Program-made: the position numbers and the translations under genes
Shown here: positions 33,508 to 41,948 of the stretch, one piece after another
Position numbering within the stretch: position 1 is the first letter of the stretch
Layout: every line of letters starts with the position of its first letter
NCBI RefSeq assembly: GCF_004570845.1
Contig: NZ_SPQZ01000004.1
Span: 248,001-312,000, forward strand
Source: Orlajensenia leifsoniae
GTDB lineage: Bacteria; Actinomycetota; Actinomycetes; Actinomycetales; Microbacteriaceae
Length of the DNA: 64,000 nucleotides
Direction of reading: 5' to 3'
Notes under the pieces: generated by a model
Databases searched by the model: none
Seen by the model: only the letters and a program-made list of their open reading frames with translations
What the model was told of the DNA's origin: nothing

Positions 33508-34428
33508 ATGACGACGTTGTCACGACAGCAGGGACTGCCGATCCCCAAGCCGAGCCGGAAGGCGCGGCGCGATTGGCGCGGTTGGGCCTTCGTGGGTCCG
33601 TTCATGGCCGTGTTCCTTCTCGTGTTCATCGCCCCGGTGATCTACGCGGTCTACCTCAGCCTGTTCCGCGAGCAGCTCGTGGGCGGTAATGCCTTCGTGG
33701 GCTTCGAGAACTACCTCCTCGTGCTCTCGGACGGCAAGTTCTGGGAGGCGTTCCTCCGGGTGCTGCTCTTCCTCGTCATCCAGGTGCCGATCATGCTGGT
33801 GCTCGCGCTGGCCGCCGCGATGGCCATCGACAGCGCGCGCCTGCACGCCACCGGGTTCTTCCGCATCGTGATCTTCCTGCCCTACGCCGTTCCGGCCGTG
33901 GTGGCGGTGCTGATGTGGGGCTTCATCTACGGCGGCAACTTCGGCCTCGCCGCCAACATCAACGACTTCCTCGGCTCCGAGGTCATCACCCCGTTCACCC
34001 GGGAATGGATCCTGCCGGCCATCGGCAACATCGTGACGTGGGAGTTCGTGGGCTACAACATGCTCATCTTCTACGCCGCCCTCCGCACCATCCCCACCGA
34101 GCTCTACGAGGCGGCCGAACTCGACGGTGCCGGACCGTTCCGCGTGATCACCGGCATCAAGATCCCCGCCCTCCGCGGCGCGATCGTGATCGCCGCCATC
34201 TTCTCCATCATCGGAAGCTTCCAGCTCTTCAACGAGCCGAACATCCTCAAGCCATTGGCGCCGAACATCATCACGAGCTACTTCACCCCGAACATGTACG
34301 CGTACAACCTCTCCTTCGCCGGTCAGCAGTTCAACTACTCGGCCACGGTGGCGATCGTCATGGGCGTGATCACCGCGGTGATCGCCTACGTCGTGCAACT
34401 CCGCGGCTCGCGGAAGGAAGACCGATGA
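33508..34428 (+). CDS. Sugar ABC transporter permease (MalF type)
   Basis: A 306-residue permease with six transmembrane helices, from FVGPFMAVFLLVFIAPVIYA near residue 30 to VAIVMGVITAVIAYVV near 280. The EAA loop reads YEAAELDGAGPFRVITGIKIP. This is the CUT1 carbohydrate-importer form. It is the first gene of the LacI-controlled operon and overlaps the second permease by 4 bp. No ATPase gene is nearby; as in other actinobacterial CUT1 systems, a shared MsiK-type ATPase encoded elsewhere is probably used. Confidence 0.95.
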   Translation: MTTLSRQQGLPIPKPSRKARRDWRGWAFVGPFMAVFLLVFIAPVIYAVYLSLFREQLVGGNAFVGFENYLLVLSDGKFWEAFLRVLLFLVIQVPIMLVLALAAAMAIDSARLHATGFFRIVIFLPYAVPAVVAVLMWGFIYGGNFGLAANINDFLGSEVITPFTREWILPAIGNIVTWEFVGYNMLIFYAALRTIPTELYEAAELDGAGPFRVITGIKIPALRGAIVIAAIFSIIGSFQLFNEPNILKPLAPNIITSYFTPNMYAYNLSFAGQQFNYSATVAIVMGVITAVIAYVVQLRGSRKEDR

Positions 34429-35309
34429 GCGCCCCCGCCTACGTGCGCAGTCGCGACAACTCGCGTCCGCGGTCGCGCAAGTCCATCGCGCTCACCCTCC
34501 TGATGCTCCTGTTCGTGGTCTACACGCTCGTTCCCCTGCTGTGGCTCGTGATCAACGCGACCAAGACCCAGCCCGAGCTGTTCTCCAGTTTCGGACTCTG
34601 GTTCGGCAGCGACTTCGCCCTCTTCGACAACATCGCCCAGACCCTGACGTACAACAACGGCATCTTCGTGCGCTGGTTCGGGAACACCCTGCTCTACGTC
34701 GTCGTCGGCGCCGGCGGAGCGACGCTCCTCGCCACCGTCGCCGGCTACGGCCTCGCGAAGTTCCGCTTCCCGGGTCGGCGTGCCGTGTTCGCCGTGGTGC
34801 TCGGTGCCATCGCGATCCCCGGAACCGCACTCGCAGTGCCGACGTTCCTCATGTTCAGCCAGCTGGGCCTCACCAACACCCCGTGGGCGATCATCATCCC
34901 GTCGCTCATCAGCCCCTTCGGCCTGTACCTGATCTGGGTCTACGCGGCGGAGTCGATTCCGACGGAACTGCTCGAGGCTGCTCGCATCGACGGCGCCGGA
35001 GAGTTCCGCACCTTCTTCACCATCTCCATCCGGCTGCTCGCGCCGGGAATCGTCACCGTGCTGCTGTTCGCCGTGGTAGCGACCTGGAACAACTACTTCC
35101 TCCCGCTGATCATGCTGAGCGACCCGGCCTGGTTCCCCCTCACGGTCGGCCTGAACCAGTGGAACGCGCAGGCGACCGGAGTCGCGGCGCAGCCGATCTA
35201 CAACCTGGTGATCACGGGCTCGCTGCTCACGATCCTCCCCATCGTCGCCGCCTTCCTCGTCCTGCAGCGTTTCTGGCAGTCGGGGTTGAGCGCCGGAAGC
35301 GTCAAGTGA
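34425..35309 (+). CDS. Sugar ABC transporter permease (MalG type)
   Basis: A 294-residue CUT1 permease with six helices. The EAA motif is TELLEAARIDGAGEFRTFFTISIRL, given in part as LLEAARIDGAGEFRTFF; a typical ending WNNYFLPLIML and WFPLTVGLN follows. ATG at 34425 overlaps the preceding stop and has GGAAGGAAG upstream. With the MalF-type partner it forms the channel for the oligosaccharide. Confidence 0.95.
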   Translation: MSAPAYVRSRDNSRPRSRKSIALTLLMLLFVVYTLVPLLWLVINATKTQPELFSSFGLWFGSDFALFDNIAQTLTYNNGIFVRWFGNTLLYVVVGAGGATLLATVAGYGLAKFRFPGRRAVFAVVLGAIAIPGTALAVPTFLMFSQLGLTNTPWAIIIPSLISPFGLYLIWVYAAESIPTELLEAARIDGAGEFRTFFTISIRLLAPGIVTVLLFAVVATWNNYFLPLIMLSDPAWFPLTVGLNQWNAQATGVAAQPIYNLVITGSLLTILPIVAAFLVLQRFWQSGLSAGSVK

Positions 35310-35402
35310 GTGTTCGAGAGGCACGCGCTTGCGAGAAACAGCACCACTCTCACCCGGGGCGTCCTGCGCCGGAACCGTTTACAAGGAAGTGAAAGGAACA
35401 TC

Positions 35403-36752
35403 ATGACCATCAAGCGCAGCAGCTCCGGCATCCGTCGGAGCGCAGCAGCGATCGTCGCCGTCGCCGCCATCAGTGCCGCCCTCGTCGGCTGCTCGGCCGA
35501 CGCCGGTTCGTCCGGAGGCTCCGGCTCGGCATCCGACCTCGACGCAGCCCTCGAGAAGGGCGGCACCATCACGTACTGGAGCTGGACCCCCTCGGCCGAG
35601 GCCCAGGTCGCGGCGTTCGAGAAGGCCTACCCCAAGGTCGACGTGAAGCTCGTCAACGCCGGAACCAACACCGACGAGTACACGAAGCTCCAGAACGCGA
35701 TCAAGGCCGGCTCCGGTGCCCCCGACGTCGCACAGATCGAGTACTACGCCATCCCGCAGTTCTCGCTGTCCGAGTCGCTCGTCGACCTCTCGCAGTACGG
35801 GTTCGGCGACCTGAAGGACGACTACTCGGCGTCCACCTGGGGATCCGTGACCTCGGGCGACAAGGTCTTCGGCCTGCCGCAGGACTCCGGCCCCATGTCG
35901 ATGTTCTACAACAAGACCGTCTTCGACCAGTACGGCATCGAGGTGCCGACCACGTGGGACGAGTACGTCGCTGCCGCTGAGAAGCTGCACGCGGCCGACC
36001 CGACGAAGTACATCACCTCCGACACCGGTGACTCCGGCTTCGCCACGAGCATGATCTGGCAGGCCGGCGGCCAGCCGTTCCAGGCCGACGGCACGAACGT
36101 GACCATCGACCTCGCCGACGCGGGCAGCAAGAAGTGGGCCGACAACTGGAACCGTCTCATCGACGGCGGACTGCTCTCCGACATCCCCGGCTGGAGCGAC
36201 GAGTGGTACAAGGGCCTCGGCGACGGCACCATCGCCACGCTCATCACCGGCGCGTGGATGCCCGGCGTTCTCGAGGGCAGTGTTCCCGACGCCTCGGGTG
36301 ACTGGCGAGTCGCTCCGATCCCGACCTACGACGGCACCCCCGTCTCGGCCGAGAACGGCGGCGGTGGACAGGCCGTGATCAAGCAGTCGAAGAACCCGGC
36401 CCTCGCCGCAGCGTTCCTCAAGTGGCTGAACAACGACCCGGAGTCGATCAAGGTCTTCCTCGAGAAGGGCGGCTTCCCGGCCACCACGGCCGACCTCGAG
36501 TCGGACGAGTTCCTCGCCCAGGCCCCCGAGTACTTCGGCGGCCAGAAGATCAACGAGGTGCTCACCGCAGCAGCCAAGGACGTCCCGAGCGGCTGGCAGT
36601 ACCTGCCGTTCCAGGTGTACGCGAACAGCATCTTCGGTGACACCGTCGGGCAGTCCTACGCCAACAAGGGCAACCTGAACGACGGCCTCGCCGAGTGGCA
36701 GAAGCAGCTCGTCGACTACGGCAACGGCCAGGGCTTCACCGTCAACAAGTAG
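35403..36752 (+). CDS. Sugar-binding lipoprotein (extracellular solute-binding protein family 1)
   Basis: A 449-residue lipoprotein with signal peptide and lipobox LVGC near residue 29, followed by a Gly/Ser-rich linker. The SBP_bac_1 core shows ITYWSWTPSAEAQVAAFEKAYP, cited in part, QNAIKAGSGAPDVAQIEYYA, and GLPQDSGPMSMFYNKTVFDQYG. AAAGGAA precedes the ATG. It captures the oligosaccharides released by the GH30 enzyme. In this operon it follows the permeases, and a long stem-loop directly after the stop may stabilise its mRNA. Confidence 0.95.
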   Translation: MTIKRSSSGIRRSAAAIVAVAAISAALVGCSADAGSSGGSGSASDLDAALEKGGTITYWSWTPSAEAQVAAFEKAYPKVDVKLVNAGTNTDEYTKLQNAIKAGSGAPDVAQIEYYAIPQFSLSESLVDLSQYGFGDLKDDYSASTWGSVTSGDKVFGLPQDSGPMSMFYNKTVFDQYGIEVPTTWDEYVAAAEKLHAADPTKYITSDTGDSGFATSMIWQAGGQPFQADGTNVTIDLADAGSKKWADNWNRLIDGGLLSDIPGWSDEWYKGLGDGTIATLITGAWMPGVLEGSVPDASGDWRVAPIPTYDGTPVSAENGGGGQAVIKQSKNPALAAAFLKWLNNDPESIKVFLEKGGFPATTADLESDEFLAQAPEYFGGQKINEVLTAAAKDVPSGWQYLPFQVYANSIFGDTVGQSYANKGNLNDGLAEWQKQLVDYGNGQGFTVNK

Positions 36753-36760
36753 TTCCTGGA

Positions 36761-36806
36761 GAACGGATGCGGGTCCGGCGGACGACCGCCGGATCCGCAT
36801 CCGTTC
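36761..36806 (+). terminator. Intercistronic stem-loop after the binding protein gene
   Basis: A 21-bp stem (36761-36781 with 36786-36806, one G-U pair, loop ACGA) lies between the binding-protein and GH35 genes. It may act as a partial terminator or as a 3' stabiliser giving more binding protein than downstream enzyme. Confidence 0.75.
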
Positions 36807-36839
36807 CCCATCTCCACCCCCACCGACTGAGGGCCTTCC

Positions 36840-38618
36840 ATGTCTGAATTCACCATCGGCGAGACCGACTTCCTCCTCGACGGGCGCGCGCACCAGGTCA
36901 TCTCCGGTGCCATGCACTACTTCCGCGTCCACCCCGAGCAGTGGGCCGACCGCATCCGCAAGGCGCGCCTCATGGGTCTCAACACCATCGAGACCTACGT
37001 CGCCTGGAACGCGCACTCGCCTCGACGCGGGGAGTTCTCGACTGAGGGCGGGCTCGACCTGGCGCGGTTCCTCGAACTCGTGGCAGCAGAGGGGATGCAC
37101 GCGATCGTGCGCCCCGGGCCCTACATCTGCGCCGAGTGGGACAACGGCGGGCTGCCGGCGTGGCTGCTGCGCGACCCCGAGGTGCGCCCGCGCAGTTCGG
37201 AGCCGCGCTACCTCGAGGCCGTGACCGAGTACCTGCAGCAGGTCTACGCGATCGTCGCGCCTCTGCAGATCGACCGCGGCGGACCCGTCGTACTCGTGCA
37301 GATCGAGAACGAGTACGGCGCTTACGGCTCCGACAAGGACTACCTGGCTCACCTCGTGCAGGTCACGCGCGACGCCGGAATCACCGTGCCGCTCACCACC
37401 ATCGACCAGCCGACCCCCGAGATGCTCTCCGACGGGAGCCTGCCGGGCCTGCACCTCACGGCCTCGTTCGGGTCGCGCACTGCGGAACGCTTCGCGACCC
37501 TGCGCGAGCACCAGCCGACGGGGCCCCTCATGTGCGCCGAGTTCTGGAACGGCTGGTTCGACAGCTGGGGCACGCACCACCACACCAACACGGTGGAGCA
37601 GACCGCAGCCGATCTCGACGCGATCCTCTCGGTCGGCGGATCGGTCAACTTCTACATGTTCCACGGCGGCACGAACTTCGGCCTCACCAGCGGCGCCAAC
37701 GACAAGGGCATGTACCAGCCGATCGTCACCAGTTACGACTACGACGCCCCGCTCGACGAGGCCGGGCATCCGACCGCCAAGTACTTCGCCTTCCGCGACG
37801 TCATCGCGAAGTACGCTCCGGTTCCCGCGGAGGTTCCGGATGCCGCGGCCGACGCCCCGGCGTTCGAGGTGCCGCTGCAGAGGGTCGCTGCGCTGTTCGA
37901 TGTCGTCGCGGCATCCGGCTCACCGCTCGGAACGACGAGTGCCCACGGCGACCTGCCGACCTTCGACGACCTTCAGCACGACAGTGGGCTGGCGTTGTTC
38001 ACCACGACTCTGCCTGACGGCGCCGCCGGCGCCGGAATCCTCGGTTTCGAGGAGGTGCGCGACCGCGCCTGGGTGTTCCTCGACGGCTCGCCCGTCGGCG
38101 TGCTCGCCCGGGACTCGCACGAGAACGCCATCGCCCTGCCGCGCACCGGTGGCCAGCTGAGCATCCTCGTCGAGGACCAGGGCCGGGTGAACTACGGCCA
38201 ACGCATCGGCGAGCCCAAGGGGCTCATCGGCGGGGCTCGGCTCGACGGTGCGCCGGTGCTCGACTGGTCCGTGACGGCGATCGAGCTGGATGCCGTGCCC
38301 GGAGTGGCTGCTGATGCGAGCGGCGCTGCGCCCGGAACCGACGCAGCCGGGCCCGTGATCGCGCGGGGTGAGTTCACGCTCGACGCCGAGACCGACGGCC
38401 TCTTCCTCGACACCGCCGGCTGGGGCAAGGGTCTCGTGTGGGTGAACGGCTTCCTGCTCGGGCGCTACTGGCGCCGCGGTCCGCAGCGCACGCTCTTCGT
38501 GCCCGGGCCCGTGGTGCACTCCGGCGTCAACGAGATCGTCGTGCTCGAACTCGAGGTGCTCGCCGAAGCGCGGGCGGCCTTCCTCGCCGGGCCCGAACTC
38601 GGGCACACGGAGGTCTAG
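36840..38618 (+). CDS. Glycoside hydrolase family 35 beta-galactosidase
   Basis: A 592-residue cytoplasmic beta-galactosidase without a signal peptide. The GH35 barrel (about 8-330) has RPGPYICAEWDNGG, acid/base Glu158 in QIENEYG and nucleophile Glu234 in MCAEFWNGWFDSWG, then NFYMFHGGTNFG. The remainder forms beta-rich domains including WVFLDGSPVGVLAR and a jelly-roll end KGLVWVNGFLLGRYWRRGPQ. It would remove galactose from imported galacto-oligosaccharides. It follows the transporter after a stem-loop; no separate LacI operator is visible, so it depends on read-through or a weak own promoter. Confidence 0.95.
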   Translation: MSEFTIGETDFLLDGRAHQVISGAMHYFRVHPEQWADRIRKARLMGLNTIETYVAWNAHSPRRGEFSTEGGLDLARFLELVAAEGMHAIVRPGPYICAEWDNGGLPAWLLRDPEVRPRSSEPRYLEAVTEYLQQVYAIVAPLQIDRGGPVVLVQIENEYGAYGSDKDYLAHLVQVTRDAGITVPLTTIDQPTPEMLSDGSLPGLHLTASFGSRTAERFATLREHQPTGPLMCAEFWNGWFDSWGTHHHTNTVEQTAADLDAILSVGGSVNFYMFHGGTNFGLTSGANDKGMYQPIVTSYDYDAPLDEAGHPTAKYFAFRDVIAKYAPVPAEVPDAAADAPAFEVPLQRVAALFDVVAASGSPLGTTSAHGDLPTFDDLQHDSGLALFTTTLPDGAAGAGILGFEEVRDRAWVFLDGSPVGVLARDSHENAIALPRTGGQLSILVEDQGRVNYGQRIGEPKGLIGGARLDGAPVLDWSVTAIELDAVPGVAADASGAAPGTDAAGPVIARGEFTLDAETDGLFLDTAGWGKGLVWVNGFLLGRYWRRGPQRTLFVPGPVVHSGVNEIVVLELEVLAEARAAFLAGPELGHTEV

Positions 38619-38633
38619 ACGCGTCAGCGCGCG

Positions 38634-39590
38634 CTACCCGAGCTCGCCGTCCCACCAGCGCAGCACCCGGAGGGCGCGCAGGGTGTTCCAGCGGCTCGGC
38701 TCGTCTTCAGGCGCGTCGAGCGCGAAGAACACCTCGCCGGGCCACGGCTGCCCGGCGAGCCAGCGGCCGTCGTCCTGGCGCTGGCCGACGAGCTTGTCGA
38801 TGGCGTCTTCGACTCGCGGGTCGGCCACCTGGCCGGTGCTGCGGAAGTAGTCGAGCGCCCGCAGGATGTCGTAGAACCAGTACGGCGGGAACGAGAGGTT
38901 GCCGTAGCGCGGAAGCACGACCTCGCCGGTCGAGAGACGGCGGAACAGGTTGTGCTCCAGCAGGTACTCCTCGCCGCGGTGGCGGGCCGTCGTCACCGCC
39001 GTCAGCACGACGCGGTCGGCATCCGTCTCCTCCGAGGTGTTCACCTGGCTGGCGGCCCGCTCGTACTCGGCGAGTCCCTCCAGCACGCAGAGCGTGGTGT
39101 CGAAGGAGGCCTTCGACGACTCCGTCTCGCAGTTCCAGCCGCCGTCCTCCAGTTGCTCCGACAGCAGTCGCGCGATGATGCGGTCGCTGCCCTCGCCCAG
39201 CGCACCGAAGTAGGCGGCCGAGGCGAGCACGCCACCGTTGATGCACGGTTCCACCTCGCCCGAGAAGTAGGGCAGGTCGTCCCAGTAGTGCCAGACGACG
39301 TTGTCGTGCACGAGCTTCACGGCCGAGGCGACGGATGCGGCATCCGGATCGATGCCGAAGCGACGAAGGGACTGCAGAGTCCAATGCACGCTCTTGCGAT
39401 CCTCGCCGTACTCGTCGCCGCCCCAGTAGCCCTTCTCGTCCTGCAGGGCGAGGAGCGCGGCACCCCAGCCCTCAGTCGTCACCCGGGCGCGTTCGGCCTC
39501 CGCGGCCTCTGGGGGTTCATCGGTGAGATCTCGCAGAACCTGCCAGCGGATCGCGGGATCGGAGTCGAGCAGCCAGTCTGTGACGTCCAT
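38634..39590 (-). CDS. Alpha/alpha-toroid (terpene cyclase/prenyltransferase-like) protein of unknown function
   Basis: A 318-residue protein built of repeated helical pairs like the squalene-hopene cyclase and prenyltransferase toroids. QW-like pieces appear as QDEKGYWGGDEYG, LEDGGWNCETESS and RQDDGRWLAGQPWPGE. The conserved acid motif of cyclases (DxDD) is not evident, so terpene cyclisation is unlikely. Similar soluble proteins are common in actinobacteria without known role. The start fits a leaderless TACGGT box 6 nt upstream. It is convergent with the GH35 gene, 15 bp away. Confidence 0.8.
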   Translation of the reverse strand: MDVTDWLLDSDPAIRWQVLRDLTDEPPEAAEAERARVTTEGWGAALLALQDEKGYWGGDEYGEDRKSVHWTLQSLRRFGIDPDAASVASAVKLVHDNVVWHYWDDLPYFSGEVEPCINGGVLASAAYFGALGEGSDRIIARLLSEQLEDGGWNCETESSKASFDTTLCVLEGLAEYERAASQVNTSEETDADRVVLTAVTTARHRGEEYLLEHNLFRRLSTGEVVLPRYGNLSFPPYWFYDILRALDYFRSTGQVADPRVEDAIDKLVGQRQDDGRWLAGQPWPGEVFFALDAPEDEPSRWNTLRALRVLRWWDGELG

Positions 39591-39596
39591 GGCTCG

Positions 39597-39602
39597 ACCG
39601 TA
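39597..39602 (-). promoter_or_regulatory. Leaderless -10 box (toroid protein)
   Basis: TACGGT on the minus strand ends 6 nt before the ATG at 39590. Confidence 0.5.
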
Positions 39603-39633
39603 GGCCCGCGCACCGACAGGGACAAGGGGCTTG

Positions 39634-40101
39634 TCAGGCGACGGATGCCGCTCCCGGTCCGCGCACCACGGTCACATCGGCGGCATCGTGCTCGACTCCG
39701 TCGGCGTCGAGGAAGGCCAGACGCACCGGTGACCCGGAGGCCCGGTCGGTGTAGACGGCGGCCGAGCCGAAGCCCGTCGGGCGGAATTCGTCGCCCCAGG
39801 CGTTCATCGCCGCGAGCACCGGGAGCAGGGCGGTGCCGGCATCGGTGAGCACGTACTCCTCGCGCTCACGCTCGCCGTCAGCACGGTAGGGGCGACGTTC
39901 GAGGATGCCGGCATCGACGAGCCGGCCGAGGCGATCGGTGAGCACGTCGGGGGCGACGCCCAGCCGTGCACGGAACTCGGCGAAGCGGGTGCGACCCCAG
40001 AAGGCCTCGCGCACGATGAGCATCGACCACTTCTGGCCGAGCACCTCGAGGCTGCGCGCGATGGAACAGCGCTCACCGCTGGGGGTCGGCGTACTCGTCA
40101 T
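39634..40101 (-). CDS. HxlR family transcriptional regulator
   Basis: A 155-residue winged-helix regulator with the HxlR signature: a Cys near the start (GERCSIARSLEVLGQKWSML, exactly 20 residues), then RFAEFRARLGVAPDVLTDRL and VLTDAG. The single conserved Cys senses electrophiles or disulfide stress in some homologues. ATG at 40101 has a TATGAT box 6 nt upstream; longer readings cross the promoter. It diverges from an MFS transporter across a dyad operator and probably represses it. Confidence 0.93.
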   Translation of the reverse strand: MTSTPTPSGERCSIARSLEVLGQKWSMLIVREAFWGRTRFAEFRARLGVAPDVLTDRLGRLVDAGILERRPYRADGEREREEYVLTDAGTALLPVLAAMNAWGDEFRPTGFGSAAVYTDRASGSPVRLAFLDADGVEHDAADVTVVRGPGAASVA

Positions 40102-40107
40102 GCGTCG

Positions 40108-40113
40108 ATCATA
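40108..40113 (-). promoter_or_regulatory. Leaderless -10 box (HxlR gene)
   Basis: TATGAT on the minus strand ends 6 nt before the ATG at 40101 and abuts the dyad operator. Confidence 0.55.
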
Positions 40114-40117
40114 GCAA

Positions 40118-40140
40118 CTGACTATGAGAAACGTAGTCAG
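40118..40140. promoter_or_regulatory. HxlR dyad operator
   Basis: CTGACTA-N9-TAGTCAG is a perfect 7-bp dyad between the divergent HxlR and MFS genes, flanked further out by TAGC and GCTA. It lies just upstream of the HxlR -10 box. Confidence 0.7.
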
Positions 40141-40178
40141 CATGCTAACTTGGTGAAACCAATTCAGGTGGAGCTCGT

Positions 40179-41381
40179 GTGAGCCCGAAAGGCGGACCCG
40201 TGACCCTGTCACAGCGTGGAAGTTTCTGGACTGCGGCATCCGTCGCCGGTCTGGCCCTCTGGGCGAGTGGAGCGCCGACCGTCGTCTACCCGCTCTACGC
40301 GCAGGAATGGGGACTGCCGCCGGCCGTCAGCACGGCGATCTTCGCCGTGTACCCGATCGTGCTGGTGCCCGTGCTCATCGTCTTCGGCAACCTGTCCGAC
40401 GTGATCGGGCGGCGGGCCGTCATCCTCATGGGCCTGGGTGCCCTCGGTGCCGGGTCGATCGTCTTCGGGCTCGCCCCCGACCTCACCTGGGTCTTCGTCG
40501 GCCGCGCGCTCATGGGCATCGGCGTCGGGCTCTCGTTGAGCCCGGCCACCGCCGCGATGGTGGAATTCGGCGGGCCGGACGGCGCTCGCCGGGCGAGCTC
40601 GGCGACGACGGCCTCCACGGCGACGGGCCTCGCGCTCGCCACCCTCGTCGGGGGAGCGCTGGTGCAGTACGCGCCGGCGCCGCTGCACCTGAGCTTCTGG
40701 GTGCTCACGGCCGTCATCGTCGTTGTCGGCGTCGCCGCGTTCCTGCTGCCGCGACACGTGCGTGACGGCAGCGAACGCTGGCAGCCTCGCCTGCCCCGGA
40801 TGCCGCTCGGCGAGCGCCCCGCCTTTCTCGCCGGAGCGCTCGGGATCTCGGCGGCGTACGCGATGGGCGCCATCTTCCTCGCGCTCGGGGCGCAGATCGC
40901 CCGCGACCTCGTGCGCAGCGACAACGCCTTCATCGACGGAGCGATCATCTCACTGTCGGCCGTGGCCATCGGCGTGGTCGCCGTGCTGGCGCGTCCGATG
41001 CGTCCGCGCCTGGCCGTCACCCTCGGCCCCGTCCTCGCCACGGCCGGACTCGGGCTGCTCATCGTGGCCGGCCTCGCGCACTCTCTTCCCGCCTTCATCG
41101 TCGCCTCGCTCGTGGCCGGCGCCGGCTACAGCCTGATGTTCTCGGGCGGACTCGGCCTCGTGACGGCCAGCGCTCCGGCTCACCACCGGGCCGGCGTCAT
41201 CTCAGCGGCCTACGTGATCGGCTACCTCGTGCAGGCCGTCGCCGCCCTCGGCCTCGGCGTGCTCGCCACCGCGGTCGGCCTGCAGCTCGCGCTCGAGATC
41301 GGGGCCCCGGTCATCCTGCTGATCGGTGTCGCCTCGCTCGTGGTGGCGAATGCGCCTCGACGGATACCGCTGACCGCCTAG
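40179..41381 (+). CDS. MFS transporter
   Basis: A 400-residue major facilitator protein with twelve predicted helices. The A motif GNLSDVIGRRAVILMG lies between helices 2 and 3, and MGIGVGLSLSPATAAMVE follows in helix 4-5. This resembles drug or sugar efflux carriers. GTG at 40179 has GGTGGAG upstream; GTG at 40200 is also possible with AAAGG. It is divergent from the HxlR gene and likely induced when the repressor is inactivated. Confidence 0.92.
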   Translation: MSPKGGPVTLSQRGSFWTAASVAGLALWASGAPTVVYPLYAQEWGLPPAVSTAIFAVYPIVLVPVLIVFGNLSDVIGRRAVILMGLGALGAGSIVFGLAPDLTWVFVGRALMGIGVGLSLSPATAAMVEFGGPDGARRASSATTASTATGLALATLVGGALVQYAPAPLHLSFWVLTAVIVVVGVAAFLLPRHVRDGSERWQPRLPRMPLGERPAFLAGALGISAAYAMGAIFLALGAQIARDLVRSDNAFIDGAIISLSAVAIGVVAVLARPMRPRLAVTLGPVLATAGLGLLIVAGLAHSLPAFIVASLVAGAGYSLMFSGGLGLVTASAPAHHRAGVISAAYVIGYLVQAVAALGLGVLATAVGLQLALEIGAPVILLIGVASLVVANAPRRIPLTA

Positions 41382-41401
41382 CGGCATCCGCGACTCGCCC
41401 C

Positions 41402-41453
41402 GTTCGCCGCATTCGGTCGCTTCCAGCCTGAGTAGCGACGGAAAGAGGCGAAC
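41402..41453. terminator. Convergent composite hairpin
   Basis: Three pairs of arms share one axis at 41427.5: GTTCGCC/GGCGAAC, TTC/GAA and GTCGCT/AGCGAC. They form an interrupted stem between the convergent MFS and TfoX-like genes. Confidence 0.6.
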
Positions 41454-41472
41454 CGCGGCGCGAAGCAGCGGG

Positions 41473-41820
41473 CTAGCGCGGCGTGATCTCGTCGACGAAG
41501 GCGTGCGCCTCGTCGCAGACGGCACGCCATCGATCGGCACCATCCGTGAGCGGCACGGTGGCCCACTCCTTCGCCGGGCCACCGTGCATCACCATGTTGT
41601 CGAAGCCGAGCGCCTCGATGCGCTCGGCCGGCAGCTTCGCGACTAGGCTGCCATCGGTCGAGACGAAGGCGAACAGCTTGCCGCGCACCGAGTAGCCCTC
41701 GGAGCCGAACATGCGACCGACGGCGACGTCGGGCTGCTTCTGCAACTCGGCCGTCACCGTGTCGAGGAGTTCGCGGCCGGCCAGTCGCTCGGGCCGGGGT
41801 CCTGCCGGTTTCTCGGTCAT
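41473..41820 (-). CDS. TfoX N-terminal domain-like protein
   Basis: A 115-residue protein. The core VGRMFGSEGYSVRGKLFAFV and LVAKLPAERIEAL matches the TfoX_N fold, widespread as stand-alone small proteins of unknown role in actinobacteria (the name comes from competence regulator Sxy). ATG at 41820 is selected because a TACCGT box ends 6 nt before it; upstream in-frame codons are not conserved in style. No function assigned. Confidence 0.88.
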   Translation of the reverse strand: MTEKPAGPRPERLAGRELLDTVTAELQKQPDVAVGRMFGSEGYSVRGKLFAFVSTDGSLVAKLPAERIEALGFDNMVMHGGPAKEWATVPLTDGADRWRAVCDEAHAFVDEITPR

Positions 41821-41826
41821 GCCTCG

Positions 41827-41832
41827 ACGGTA
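41827..41832 (-). promoter_or_regulatory. Leaderless -10 box (TfoX-like)
   Basis: TACCGT on the minus strand ends 6 nt before the ATG at 41820. Confidence 0.5.
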
Positions 41833-41936
41833 GGACCGGGTGCCGCCGCTGGGCAAGGGGTGTCGGCACGTGGTGGCGGCACGTGGTGCCGGCGCGTGCC
41901 CGTGTCAATGCCCCAGCCGATGTCGGCGGGCGGTGT

Positions 41937-41942
41937 CAGACT
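41937..41942 (+). promoter_or_regulatory. Leaderless -10 box (DNA ligase)
   Basis: CAGACT ends 6 nt before the GTG at 41949, which supports that start over an in-frame codon at 41883. Confidence 0.4.
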
Positions 41943-41948
41943 GAGCCG

